From the NCBI GenBank assembly GCA_036389695.1, contig DASVWG010000386.1, forward strand, positions 1-12,846: a stretch of DNA of 12,846 nucleotides. Direction: 5' to 3'. Made by a program: the position numbers and the translations under genes. This document shows positions 1 through 6,098 of this stretch, in pieces. How positions within the stretch are numbered: the first letter of the stretch is position 1; each line of letters begins with the position of its first letter. The notes beneath the pieces are model-generated. The model had not been told where the DNA came from. It saw nothing but the letters and a program-made list of their open reading frames with translations, and made no database searches. Origin of the DNA: JALZHR01 sp036389695 (GTDB lineage: Bacteria > Acidobacteriota > Blastocatellia > Pyrinomonadales > Pyrinomonadaceae).

Positions 1-21
1 ATTTGTCATTGTCAAACTATC

Positions 22-49
22 TCCGCGTCCCCGCGTCTCGTGTGTCTCG
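22..49. repeat. short-period (about 8-nt) degenerate tandem repeat
   Basis: Two adjacent 8-mers, TCCGCGTC (22-29) and CCCGCGTC (30-37), are followed by the degenerate copies TCGTGTGTC and TCGC. The array lies 13 nt beyond the stop codon of the NlpC/P60 gene and reaches towards the window edge, so its full extent is unknown. It resembles the other short-period arrays in this window (see 6636-6718, 8372-8403 and 11040-11128). No function is apparent. Confidence 0.5.
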
Positions 50-62
50 CTTTCACAAAATT

Positions 63-746
63 TTAGTTGGTTTTAATCGGCAGGCGGCGGAAGCCGACGA
101 TGCGTTTTGACCAGTAGCCGGCGAAAGGCGAATAGGTGATGCCTTTGCTCGAAGAGGCGTGATAGAAGCCGCCTGCGTCGGCGACGATGCCCATATGTCC
201 GAGGCGATTGAAAAAGACGAGTGTGCCGAATTTATATTTATCTTCTTCGGCGACCGGCTCGGAACTCGCCCACAGGCTGCGCGCGCTGGTGCGCTCGAAC
301 GAAAAACCGGCGTCGCGGAAAACGCTCCAGACAAAACCGGAGCAATCATAAGTGTTCGGTCCTTCAGTGCCGTAAACGTAACGGATGCCGAGCTTTGCCT
401 GAATCGACTGCTGCATTTTCTGGCTGAAAGACGGGCTGTAAACAACGCTGCTGGCGAGATTTCCGACGGTCGGATTGACGGGACGCGAGTCGACGGTTTT
501 TTTGACGTATTGCGGTGCGGGCTGCGTCGGAGTCTGGCTGGCGACGACGATTTTGTTGGTCAAAGCCGGTCGCTGCATCACGCTTGATTGAGTCGTTTGA
601 GAAGGCTTCGGTGTAGTTTTGCTCGCGTCAGGCGGAACGTTCGGCACAATCCGCGGTCTTGAATAAACCTGCGCCTGGGCGGCGTTTGAAAAAATAAAAA
701 GAGCGGCAATAAATAGAAATACACACGAAGGTTTCTTCCAAATCAT
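63..746 (-). CDS. exported NlpC/P60-family cell-wall peptidase
   Basis: Predicted 227-residue exported cysteine peptidase of the NlpC/P60 (C40) family, which cleaves peptide bonds in peptidoglycan stem peptides. The N-terminus has two lysines, a hydrophobic stretch (about residues 8-20) and a likely signal-peptidase site after A-Q-A near residue 25. Residues 30-110 form a low-complexity Pro/Thr/Gln/Ser linker. The catalytic domain occupies about 110-222: Cys135 lies in the motif Y-D-C-S-G-F-V, His184 in H-M-G-I-V and His196 in Y-H-A-S-S, matching the Cys-His-polar triad of the family. The upstream TTG (747-749) is in frame and sits 7 nt from a GGAG; the ATG used here sits 10 nt from it, so the start is uncertain by one codon. 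The gene stands alone on the minus strand. The specific bond cleaved cannot be told. Confidence 0.92.
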   Translation of the reverse strand: MIWKKPSCVFLFIAALFIFSNAAQAQVYSRPRIVPNVPPDASKTTPKPSQTTQSSVMQRPALTNKIVVASQTPTQPAPQYVKKTVDSRPVNPTVGNLASSVVYSPSFSQKMQQSIQAKLGIRYVYGTEGPNTYDCSGFVWSVFRDAGFSFERTSARSLWASSEPVAEEDKYKFGTLVFFNRLGHMGIVADAGGFYHASSSKGITYSPFAGYWSKRIVGFRRLPIKTN

Positions 747-913
747 CAATAAATAACTCCAGTTTTTAATTTTTGTTTAGACTCTTGGAGAGTTTTTTGC
801 GAACAAGGGGAAGTTCGCGCGTCACGCACTAAAACCTTTTGGTTTTGTAAATTCGCTGAATTTGGTATTTAAAATTCGGTTGCGAAACCCTGCTTATTTT
901 TGGAATTGCTTGA

Positions 914-979
914 ATGGTTTTAGTAAATGACTTAATAAGTTTCGCCTACTCGGCGGCGAAATGCAAATGCTAAAATCAT
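914..979. other. two-part stem-loop, unknown role
   Basis: The outer arms ATGGTTTTAG (914-923) and CTAAAATCAT (970-979) form a 10-bp stem with one G-U pair. Inside it TTTCGCC (940-946) pairs with GGCGAAA (955-961) around an 8-nt loop, leaving an asymmetric internal loop (924-939 and 962-969). No U-tract follows on either strand, so it is not a standard intrinsic terminator. It lies about 280-340 nt upstream of the PD40/FG-GAP start and 170 nt upstream of the NlpC/P60 start. It could be a structured RNA or a DNA dyad; I cannot name a family. Confidence 0.4.
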
Positions 980-1095
980 TTTACCTCAAAACATAGGTGG
1001 TTTGGCAAGAGTTTTATTTGAAGCGAGCGATTGAACAGGCGACGAGCGGATAATCCAAACGCCAGCACCGCTGCTTTGAAGCCTGCGAAAAAACG

Positions 1096-1124
1096 TTGAC
1101 TTCCGCGAAATAAAAAGGTATGTT
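1096..1124 (+). promoter_or_regulatory. candidate sigma70-type promoter of the PD40/FG-GAP gene
   Basis: TTGACT (1096-1101) is separated by 17 nt from TATGTT (1119-1124), matching the -35 box at 5 of 6 positions and the -10 box at 4 of 6. It would give a leader of about 125 nt before the ATG at 1256, which has a GGAG at 1245-1248 (7-nt spacing). This is a visual match only; the -10 is weak. Confidence 0.35.
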
Positions 1125-1255
1125 TACGGTATTTCCAGGCTTAACGATTCAGATTATTTTCAGCCCCGAAAAGAAATTTTCGTTAGCCCTTCCTGCAAAT
1201 AAAATCCCGGCGCCCAGCCCATCCAAAACTTAAAAAATAGAAACGGAGTAGCAAG

Positions 1256-3214
1256 ATGAATAAATTTCAGCAACCGAAAAGGGCGAAGCTGTTCGCCGTT
1301 ATTTTCCCAATCGCCTGCGCGCTCGCGATTTTTTCAATCGCCGGTTTTGCCGGCTTAAAATTACTTGTGCCGCCGACCGGCGCCCGAACTCTTGAGCCGG
1401 CGGCAAGCGCGCCGGTCGCCGTCGATATGCCGATACTTCTTACGCGCGGCACTGATATTTACAAAATTAGTGTCGACGGAGCGCAGGAAAAACAGCTGAC
1501 TAACACGGCGGTTGAAGGTGAAAATCTCGGCAAATGGTCGCCGGACGGTCGAAAAATTGTTTACAACAAATCCGACGGCGTCGGAGCACTTCAGCTTTGG
1601 GTGATGGATGCGGAGGGAAATAATAAGACGCTGATTTCTAACCCGAACATTTTCAGCGCCGAAGCGCAATGGTCGCCAAACGGGCAGAAAATTCTCTTTA
1701 TCGCAGTCGAAGCGGGCGGCACAAACCAAATCTGGTCGATGAATGCGGACGGCACAAACAAAACCCGCCTGACGATGACCAAGACGAACGACCATCGTCC
1801 GCAATGGTCGCCGGACGGCAGCAAAATCGCCTTCGCACAGTGCAATGCCGATTTTGCTTCGTGTGATGTCGTCGTGATGAATGCCGACGGCTCAAATCCG
1901 ACTAATGTTACTATTGCAAACATAAACGACGACGATTTCCCGTACTGGACGTCGGACGGCAGTAAAATCGTTTACGAAGCGACAAACAACGATGGCGATG
2001 TCAATGTCTTTATCATGAATACCGACGGCACTAACCGCCAGCCGTTGACCAACGTCACCGGTTCACGAAATTATCTGCCCGCCGGCATTTCACCAAACGG
2101 AAATAAAGTTGCTATGAATTCCATCGCCGGCGGTTTGGATACTTTTGAAATAGCTGCGGTCGGCATAAATGGAAGCGGTTTTACGAATCTGACGACTAAT
2201 AATGTTTATGATTTTTTCGGAGCATGGTCGCCGGACAGTTCCAAAATTGTTTTCAGCAGCCGGCGCGATACATCGACCGGCGAAATTTACACGATGAACG
2301 TTGACGGCACCGGACTTGTCCGGCTAACCAACAACACAGTGCGGGATACAGCCACCGATTGGCGAGCCGCCGCCGCGCCGCGCGCTCCCTTTGACTATGA
2401 CGGAGACGCTAAATCCGACGTTTCGGTTTTCCGACCGGCGGGCGGCAACTGGTATATCAGCAACAGTTTGAATAATTCTTTGACCGCCGTCCAGTTCGGC
2501 GCTGCGGGAGATTTAATCGCGCCCGCCGATTTTGACGGCGACGGCAAGACCGATATTTGCGTGTTTCGCCCGACGGACGGCACCTGGTATCGTTTGAATT
2601 CTTCAAACGATACGTTTACTCCCGCACAATTCGGCACCAATGGAGATTTGCCCGCGCCCGGCGATTTCGACGGCGACAGTAAAGCCGACATCGCGGTTTA
2701 TCGCCCGTCAGCCGGAAGCTGGTATCGCGTCAATAGCTCGAATAATCAATTCGTCGCGGCACAATTCGGAGTGGCGGAAGACAAACCGCTGGTGGCGGAT
2801 TTCGACGGCGACCGGAAATCCGACTTAGCCGTATTTCGTCCGTCGAACGGAACCTGGTATCGGATTAACAGCGGCACGGATTCGTTTACGGCAAATCAAT
2901 TCGGCACAGCCGGAGATAAACCCGTGGCGGCGGATTACGACGGCGACGGGCGAGCGGATTTAGCGGTTTACAGACCATCGACGGGCAGCTGGTATCGCGT
3001 TGACAGTTCGAACGGGCAGTTTACGGCGACGCAGTTCGGAGTGGCGGAAGACAGACCGACACCGGCGGATTACGACGGTGACGGAAAAGCGGACATCGCC
3101 GTGTTCCGCCCGAGTTCGGGCACTTGGTATCTGCTGCGCACGACGGCGGGCTTCACCGGACAGCAGTTTGGCGCAAACGGCGACGTGGCGACTCCCTTTG
3201 CTTTTGTCAGATAA
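1256..3214 (+). CDS. secreted/anchored PD40 beta-propeller plus FG-GAP/VCBS repeat protein
   Basis: A 652-residue envelope or secreted protein with two repeat domains. A basic N-terminus and a hydrophobic segment at about residues 12-39 form a signal peptide or membrane anchor. Residues 60-368 hold six TolB-type PD40 repeats, marked by W-S-P-D-G-like motifs at W94, W139, W184, W231, G277 (Trp lost, I-S-P-N-G) and W324, with recurring M-N-x-D-G-T-N strands; six blades fit a TolB-like propeller. Residues 380-652 hold six FG-GAP/VCBS repeats with calcium-loop motifs D-[FY]-D-G-D-x-x-[AST]-D starting at 380, 425, 470, 515, 560 and 605, exactly 45 residues apart. Such proteins are common in Blastocatellia; a binding or adhesion role is inferred and no enzyme domain is seen. 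It has its own GGAG ribosome-binding site and appears monocistronic. There is no C-terminal sorting motif that I recognise. Confidence 0.9.
   Translation: MNKFQQPKRAKLFAVIFPIACALAIFSIAGFAGLKLLVPPTGARTLEPAASAPVAVDMPILLTRGTDIYKISVDGAQEKQLTNTAVEGENLGKWSPDGRKIVYNKSDGVGALQLWVMDAEGNNKTLISNPNIFSAEAQWSPNGQKILFIAVEAGGTNQIWSMNADGTNKTRLTMTKTNDHRPQWSPDGSKIAFAQCNADFASCDVVVMNADGSNPTNVTIANINDDDFPYWTSDGSKIVYEATNNDGDVNVFIMNTDGTNRQPLTNVTGSRNYLPAGISPNGNKVAMNSIAGGLDTFEIAAVGINGSGFTNLTTNNVYDFFGAWSPDSSKIVFSSRRDTSTGEIYTMNVDGTGLVRLTNNTVRDTATDWRAAAAPRAPFDYDGDAKSDVSVFRPAGGNWYISNSLNNSLTAVQFGAAGDLIAPADFDGDGKTDICVFRPTDGTWYRLNSSNDTFTPAQFGTNGDLPAPGDFDGDSKADIAVYRPSAGSWYRVNSSNNQFVAAQFGVAEDKPLVADFDGDRKSDLAVFRPSNGTWYRINSGTDSFTANQFGTAGDKPVAADYDGDGRADLAVYRPSTGSWYRVDSSNGQFTATQFGVAEDRPTPADYDGDGKADIAVFRPSSGTWYLLRTTAGFTGQQFGANGDVATPFAFVR
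2393..3202 (+). repeat. six in-frame 135-bp (45-residue) coding repeats
   Basis: The C-terminal part of the PD40/FG-GAP gene consists of six units of exactly 135 bp with no length drift. Units fall in two types: V-F-R-P...G-T-W-Y...G-[TA]-[AN]-G-D (units 1, 2, 4, 6) and V-Y-R-P...G-S-W-Y-R...G-V-A-E-D (units 3 and 5). The A-A-B-A-B-A order suggests duplication of a 270-bp two-unit block. Each unit carries one Asp-rich calcium loop. Confidence 0.85.
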
Positions 3215-3233
3215 AAAGGAAGCGGTAAGTTAC

Positions 3234-3268
3234 AAAAAAAAAGACCTGAATATTATTTTCAGGTCTTT
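3234..3268. terminator. intrinsic terminator, possibly bidirectional
   Basis: An 11-bp perfect stem (3240-3250 with 3258-3268, AAAGACCTGAA/TTCAGGTCTTT) with a 7-nt loop lies 26 nt after the stop at 3214. On the plus strand the tail is only TTTAATAATTT, whereas on the minus strand the stem runs into nine T residues (complement of 3234-3242). It probably ends the plus-strand gene and also backs up termination of minus-strand transcripts. Confidence 0.75.
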
Positions 3269-3346
3269 AATAATTTCCGGAGGCAAAACATTCAAATTGA
3301 AATCTGACGGGAAAAGCCCGAAAAACGCGGGATTTCCGGTTTGGTC

Positions 3347-3377
3347 GGGTCTTTCTCTTTTTCTTTAAGAAAGACCC
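3347..3377. other. hairpin in convergent intergenic region
   Basis: GGGTCTTTCT (3347-3356) and AGAAAGACCC (3368-3377) form a perfect 10-bp stem with an 11-nt pyrimidine-rich loop. It sits between the two better terminators of this tail-to-tail region. Neither strand has a clear U-tract after it, so its function is uncertain. The rest of 3269-3468 shows nothing I can name. Confidence 0.4.
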
Positions 3378-3468
3378 CGCGCCTTTTGCCTTCTCCGCCT
3401 TCAGTCCGTCCGATTGTTTTGAATACTAAGCTATAGTTTCAATCGAAAAAGACTTCCGCAAAATTTCG

Positions 3469-3505
3469 AAAAAAATTGCGCCGCCTGCCAAATGACAAGC
3501 GGCGC
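3469..3505 (-). terminator. strong intrinsic terminator of the hicB-like/mrp/erpA-like operon
   Basis: On the minus strand GCGCCGC pairs with GCGGCGC (3499-3505 with 3478-3484) and the stem continues through five more pairs, two of them G-U, to an ATTT loop. The result is a continuous 12-bp GC-rich hairpin. It is followed by AA and seven T residues (complement of 3469-3475). It begins about 30 nt after the stop codon of the Fe-S carrier gene. Confidence 0.85.
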
Positions 3506-3535
3506 TCGTTGAATTTTTATAAAAACTTTCGATTT

Positions 3536-3892
3536 TTAGGCTGAAAACGAAGTTCCGCAGCCGCAGCCGCCGGTCGCGTTCGGATTTTCGAACGTAAAGC
3601 CCGAGCCCATCATATTCGAGGTGTAATCAACGGTGATACCGTTCAGATATTGCGCCGAAAACATATCGACGAAAAGCTTGACGCCGTGCATATCGACGAT
3701 AAAATCGCCGCTGCGCGATTCTTCTTCGATATTCAGGCTGTATTGAAAGCCGGAGCAGCCGCCCGGCACGACGCGCACGCGAAGCCCAGCCGTCTCCGGC
3801 AAATCTTCCTCGCCCGCCATAAATTTCTTGATTTCTTCCGCCGCGTTGGCGGTTAAATTAATTTCAACTGTCGGTGCAGCAACTGCTGACAT
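3536..3892 (-). CDS. erpA: A-type iron-sulfur carrier protein (ErpA/IscA/HesB family)
   Basis: A 118-residue A-type carrier that holds a [4Fe-4S] or [2Fe-2S] cluster and passes it to apo-enzymes. The three invariant cysteines are present: Cys46 in G-G-C-S-G-F-Q-Y, and Cys110 and Cys112 in the C-terminal G-G-C-G-C-G-T-S-F-S. Length and the Q-Y-L-N-G-I-T-V-D-Y segment (residues 81-90) match ErpA best, but IscA and SufA cannot be excluded without a tree. A GGAG (complement of 3904-3907) lies 11 nt before the ATG. It is the last gene of the minus-strand cluster, 69 nt behind mrp and directly before a strong terminator. Its pairing with an Mrp ATPase suggests a joint role in cluster delivery. No sufBCD, iscS or iscU is in the window. 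Confidence 0.93.
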   Translation of the reverse strand: MSAVAAPTVEINLTANAAEEIKKFMAGEEDLPETAGLRVRVVPGGCSGFQYSLNIEEESRSGDFIVDMHGVKLFVDMFSAQYLNGITVDYTSNMMGSGFTFENPNATGGCGCGTSFSA

Positions 3893-3921
3893 TTTTTTAT
3901 TCTCTCCTTTGTCAAAACTTC

Positions 3922-3944
3922 AGATTCATATATTAAATGAATCT
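3922..3944 (-). other. intercistronic hairpin between mrp and the erpA-like gene
   Basis: AGATTCAT (3922-3929) and ATGAATCT (3937-3944) form a perfect 8-bp, AT-rich stem around the 7-nt loop ATATTAA, within the 69-nt gap between the two genes. On the minus strand it is followed only by GAAGTTTTG, so it is at best a weak attenuator. An RNA-processing or stability element is another option. Confidence 0.45.
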
Positions 3945-3961
3945 TTACTTTAATATCAATT

Positions 3962-5047
3962 TTACTTTGCCTTCGATAAAATAACAAGCTCCGGCTTCAT
4001 CGCTTCGATGGAAACCTGCCGCGCGACTTCTTCCGCGACGTTGCGAAACGCTTTTGACTGCAATGAATCCGGCTCGGAAATGACGACCGGAACGCCTTTA
4101 TCGCCGCTTTCGCGGACTTCCATACCGAGCGGAACTTCGCCCAGAAACGGAACGCCGTATTCGTCAGCCAGTTTTTTGCCGCCGCCTTCGCCGAAAATGT
4201 TATAACGTTTGTCGGGCATATCGGGCGGCACGAAATACGACATATTTTCGATAACGCCGAGCACCGGAACGGCGACCTGCTCGAACATTTTCAGCGCGCG
4301 CAAAACGTCGGCAATCGAAACATTCTGCGGCGTCGTCACCAAAACCGCGCCCTGCACCGGAACAAGCTGCGCGAGCGAGAGTTGCACGTCGCCCGTTCCC
4401 GGCGGCATATCGACTATTAAATAATCGAGCTCGCCCCAGTTTACATCGGATAAAAACTGCCTGACGATGCCGTGCAGCATCGGACCGCGCAGAATCATCG
4501 GCTTGTCGGGCGGCGCGAGCACCGCCATCGAAATCATTTTTACGCCGTGCGCCTTAATCGGCAGCAGTTTATTATTGGCGACCTGCGGCTGTGCGTCGGC
4601 GACGCCGAGCATCAAAGGCACGTTCGGACCATAAACATCGGCGTCCATCAAACCGACTTTCGCGCCGTCCAGCGCCAGCGAAACCGCCAGATTCACCGCG
4701 ACCGTCGATTTCCCGACGCCGCCCTTACCGCTTGAGACGGCGATAATATTTTTCACGCCCGGCACGGCGATATTATTGGCGATGCCGCGACCTTTCGGCA
4801 CTTCGGCGTCCATCGTCATATTGACGGCAGAAACGCCTTCCAGCCCGGAAACGATTTCGCGCGCCGCCGTTTCCATTTCCTCTTTGACCGGACACGCGGG
4901 CGTCGTCAAAACGATGCGAAACGAAACCGCGCCGCCGTTAATTGTCAAATCCCGCACGAAGCCGAGCGTCACGATGTCCTTGCGTAAATCAGGGTCGATA
5001 ATTTGTTTTAAAGCGTCTAAAATAACTTGTTCAGATAATTGATTCAT
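3962..5047 (-). CDS. mrp: Mrp/ApbC (NBP35/Nubp-type) iron-sulfur carrier P-loop ATPase
   Basis: A 361-residue cytosolic P-loop NTPase of the Mrp/ApbC/Ind1 family, which binds and transfers Fe-S clusters in an ATP-dependent way. Residues 1-80 are a DUF59/MIP18-type domain with Cys52 in T-T-P-A-C-P. The deviant Walker A G-K-G-G-V-G-K-S-T is at 107-115, the switch region D-A-D-V-Y-G-P-N at 135-142 and Walker B with D-M-P-P-G-T-G-D at 213-220. The family's usual C-x-x-C after E-N-M-S-Y-F is absent: residues 267-287 read through P-P-D-M-P-D-K-R-Y instead, as I recall for cyanobacterial homologues. The start lies 6 nt after the stop of the HicB-like gene with no Shine-Dalgarno, which suggests translational coupling. 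The downstream partner is the ErpA-like carrier. Confidence 0.95.
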   Translation of the reverse strand: MNQLSEQVILDALKQIIDPDLRKDIVTLGFVRDLTINGGAVSFRIVLTTPACPVKEEMETAAREIVSGLEGVSAVNMTMDAEVPKGRGIANNIAVPGVKNIIAVSSGKGGVGKSTVAVNLAVSLALDGAKVGLMDADVYGPNVPLMLGVADAQPQVANNKLLPIKAHGVKMISMAVLAPPDKPMILRGPMLHGIVRQFLSDVNWGELDYLIVDMPPGTGDVQLSLAQLVPVQGAVLVTTPQNVSIADVLRALKMFEQVAVPVLGVIENMSYFVPPDMPDKRYNIFGEGGGKKLADEYGVPFLGEVPLGMEVRESGDKGVPVVISEPDSLQSKAFRNVAEEVARQVSIEAMKPELVILSKAK

Positions 5048-5053
5048 ATAAAT

Positions 5054-5290
5054 TTAAGCTGCTAATTTTTGTTTTACTCTTTCTATTTCAACTTTCGCAT
5101 CCGGTAAAGTTTCGCCGTGCATCTGCGCCGTTTCAATCCACAAACTCGCCACCATTTCCAACTCGCTCAAAGTTTCCTTCAGAGTTTCGCCCTGCGCCGG
5201 ACAACCTTTCAACGCGGGAATTTCGGCAACGTAGCCGCCTTCTTCAGCCGGATAAATGACAAACGGATATTTAAATTCGGTTTTATTCAT
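5054..5290 (-). CDS. HicB-like (HicB_lk_antitox) small protein, orphan
   Basis: A 78-residue protein with the HicB-like fold: Y-P-F-V-I-Y-P (8-14), E-E-G-G-Y-V-A-E-I-P (16-25), L-K-G-C (27-30), Q-G-E-T-L-K-E (33-39), then a helix with W51-I-E-T and H-G-E-T-L-P (58-63). HicB proteins are usually antitoxins of HicA mRNA interferases, but no HicA-like ORF is next to it and the C-terminus lacks an obvious DNA-binding domain. It is probably a solitary HicB-like protein of unknown role. The ATG at 5290 is chosen because translation from the in-frame ATG at 5335 would run through a palindromic repeat element. The AGG before this ATG directly abuts it, so initiation looks weak. It precedes mrp by 6 nt and appears to head the hicB-like/mrp/erpA-like cluster. 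Confidence 0.82.
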   Translation of the reverse strand: MNKTEFKYPFVIYPAEEGGYVAEIPALKGCPAQGETLKETLSELEMVASLWIETAQMHGETLPDAKVEIERVKQKLAA

Positions 5291-5300
5291 CCTTGTAGCG

Positions 5301-5377
5301 CGTGTCAGTAGCCCGACCGTCAGGGAGGGCTTCATTCAGTAGTTAAAGCCCGCGCTCACGCTTGGGCTACTGACACG
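5301..5377. repeat. REP/MITE-like palindromic element
   Basis: A perfect 14-bp inverted repeat, CGTGTCAGTAGCCC (5301-5314) with its complement at 5364-5377, encloses a second inverted pair GGGCTT/AAGCCC (5327-5332 with 5346-5351) around a 13-nt loop. The element is about 77 bp and non-coding. Its left end lies 10 nt upstream of the HicB-like start codon. The right end is followed by GA and seven T (5380-5386), so on the plus strand it also resembles an intrinsic terminator. Repeated GCCC/GGGC motifs allow either one long hairpin or two side-by-side hairpins, as in REP elements. Only one copy is in the window, so its dispersal is inferred. Confidence 0.65.
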
Positions 5378-5465
5378 GATTTTTTTCCTACTCGACCACT
5401 TGGTTTTCAAGAAGTTTTTCGCGTTTGCTCACAGCAAAATTTTAGCATAGATTAAATGCTTTGCG

Positions 5466-6098
5466 ATGTCATTCACCAGACACGAACAATTCAATAAACT
5501 TTGCTTCGAAGCGCAAAATTGCCGGAAATGTCCAGATTTGACCGAACGCACCGCCGTTTTGAGCGAACTGAACGGCAGTCTTCAGCCGAAAGTTTTCTTT
5601 CTCGCCGAAGCGCCCGGCAGGCAGGGCGGAAATCGCACTCGAAAACCTTTTTCGGGCGATAAATCGGGCGCGAATTTTCAAGTTTTGCTCGACTCGATTC
5701 AGCTAAAACGCGAGGAAATTTTTATCACCAATTCCGCTTTGTGCAACCCGCACACGGCAACGGGCGCGAACCGCAAGCCGACGAAAACGGAAATAAAAAA
5801 TTGCTCCGGTTTTCTGCAAAAAACCATCGAAATCATCAATCCGAAAATAATTGTGACGCTGGGCGGCGTAGCGCTTGAGGCTTTGAAACTGATTGAGTAT
5901 CATCAATTTACGCTCAGGCTGAACGCGGCGGAAATCCTTGCGTGGAACGCGCGGATTTTGCTGCCGCTGTATCATCCGAGTCCGCAAGTTATCGCTTCGC
6001 ATCGCCGAATGAATGAGCAACTCGCAGATTTCCAGATTTTAGCCCGAGCGATTGAAAAAGTCTTTTCGGGGGAAAAAGAGCAAAGGGAAGTTTTATGA
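5466..6098 (+). CDS. Fe-S uracil-DNA glycosylase superfamily protein (family 5/UDGb-like)
   Basis: A 210-residue base-excision repair glycosylase that would remove uracil, and perhaps other deaminated bases, from DNA. Four cysteines fit the [4Fe-4S] site of families 4 and 5: Cys19 and Cys22 (C-R-K-C), Cys93 (A-L-C-N-P) and Cys113 (K-N-C). Motif A is A-E-A-P-G-R-Q-G-G-N-R-T-x-x-P-F-S-G-D-x-S-G (47-68), whose G-N-R-T...G-D-x-S-G part is the UDGb signature. The C-terminal active-site loop is Y-H-P-S (169-172). Family 4 is the alternative; substrate range cannot be told. No Shine-Dalgarno is evident before the ATG. Its stop overlaps the start of the next gene by 4 nt (ATGA), so the two are co-transcribed. 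Confidence 0.88.
   Translation: MSFTRHEQFNKLCFEAQNCRKCPDLTERTAVLSELNGSLQPKVFFLAEAPGRQGGNRTRKPFSGDKSGANFQVLLDSIQLKREEIFITNSALCNPHTATGANRKPTKTEIKNCSGFLQKTIEIINPKIIVTLGGVALEALKLIEYHQFTLRLNAAEILAWNARILLPLYHPSPQVIASHRRMNEQLADFQILARAIEKVFSGEKEQREVL

Larger units (their letters stand above)
747..1255. other. 500-nt divergent intergenic region
   Basis: No credible gene is visible. This region separates the divergent NlpC/P60 gene (minus) and the PD40/FG-GAP gene (plus). On the minus strand a GGAG lies about 10 nt before the ATG at 746. Small dyads occur at 799-818 (GCGAAC/GTTCGC, 8-nt loop), 831-846 (AAAACC-TTTT-GGTTTT) and 1167-1182 (CGAAAA/TTTTCG). A larger two-part hairpin at 914-979 and a candidate promoter at 1096-1124 are listed separately. 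No known riboswitch consensus was recognised. Confidence 0.6.

Noticed and set aside
747..749. TTG start codon for the NlpC/P60 protein
   Set aside because: The next codon is ATG and adds no sequence requirement; TTG has better spacing to GGAG, so it is possible but less likely by default.
2393..3202. CRISPR array or other non-coding repeat array
   Set aside because: The regular 135-bp units are coding FG-GAP repeats with conserved Asp-rich motifs, in one open frame.
3000..3368. 122-residue plus-strand ORF overlapping the end of the FG-GAP gene and its terminator
   Set aside because: It is an out-of-frame shadow of the repeat region and extends through the terminator hairpin.
5054..5290. 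HicAB toxin-antitoxin system
   Set aside because: No HicA-like ORF is found on either side or strand, so only a lone HicB-like protein is supported.
5054..5335. Longer HicB-like protein starting at 5335
   Set aside because: The extra 15 residues are encoded inside the palindromic element; the HicB-like fold begins right after the Met at 5290.
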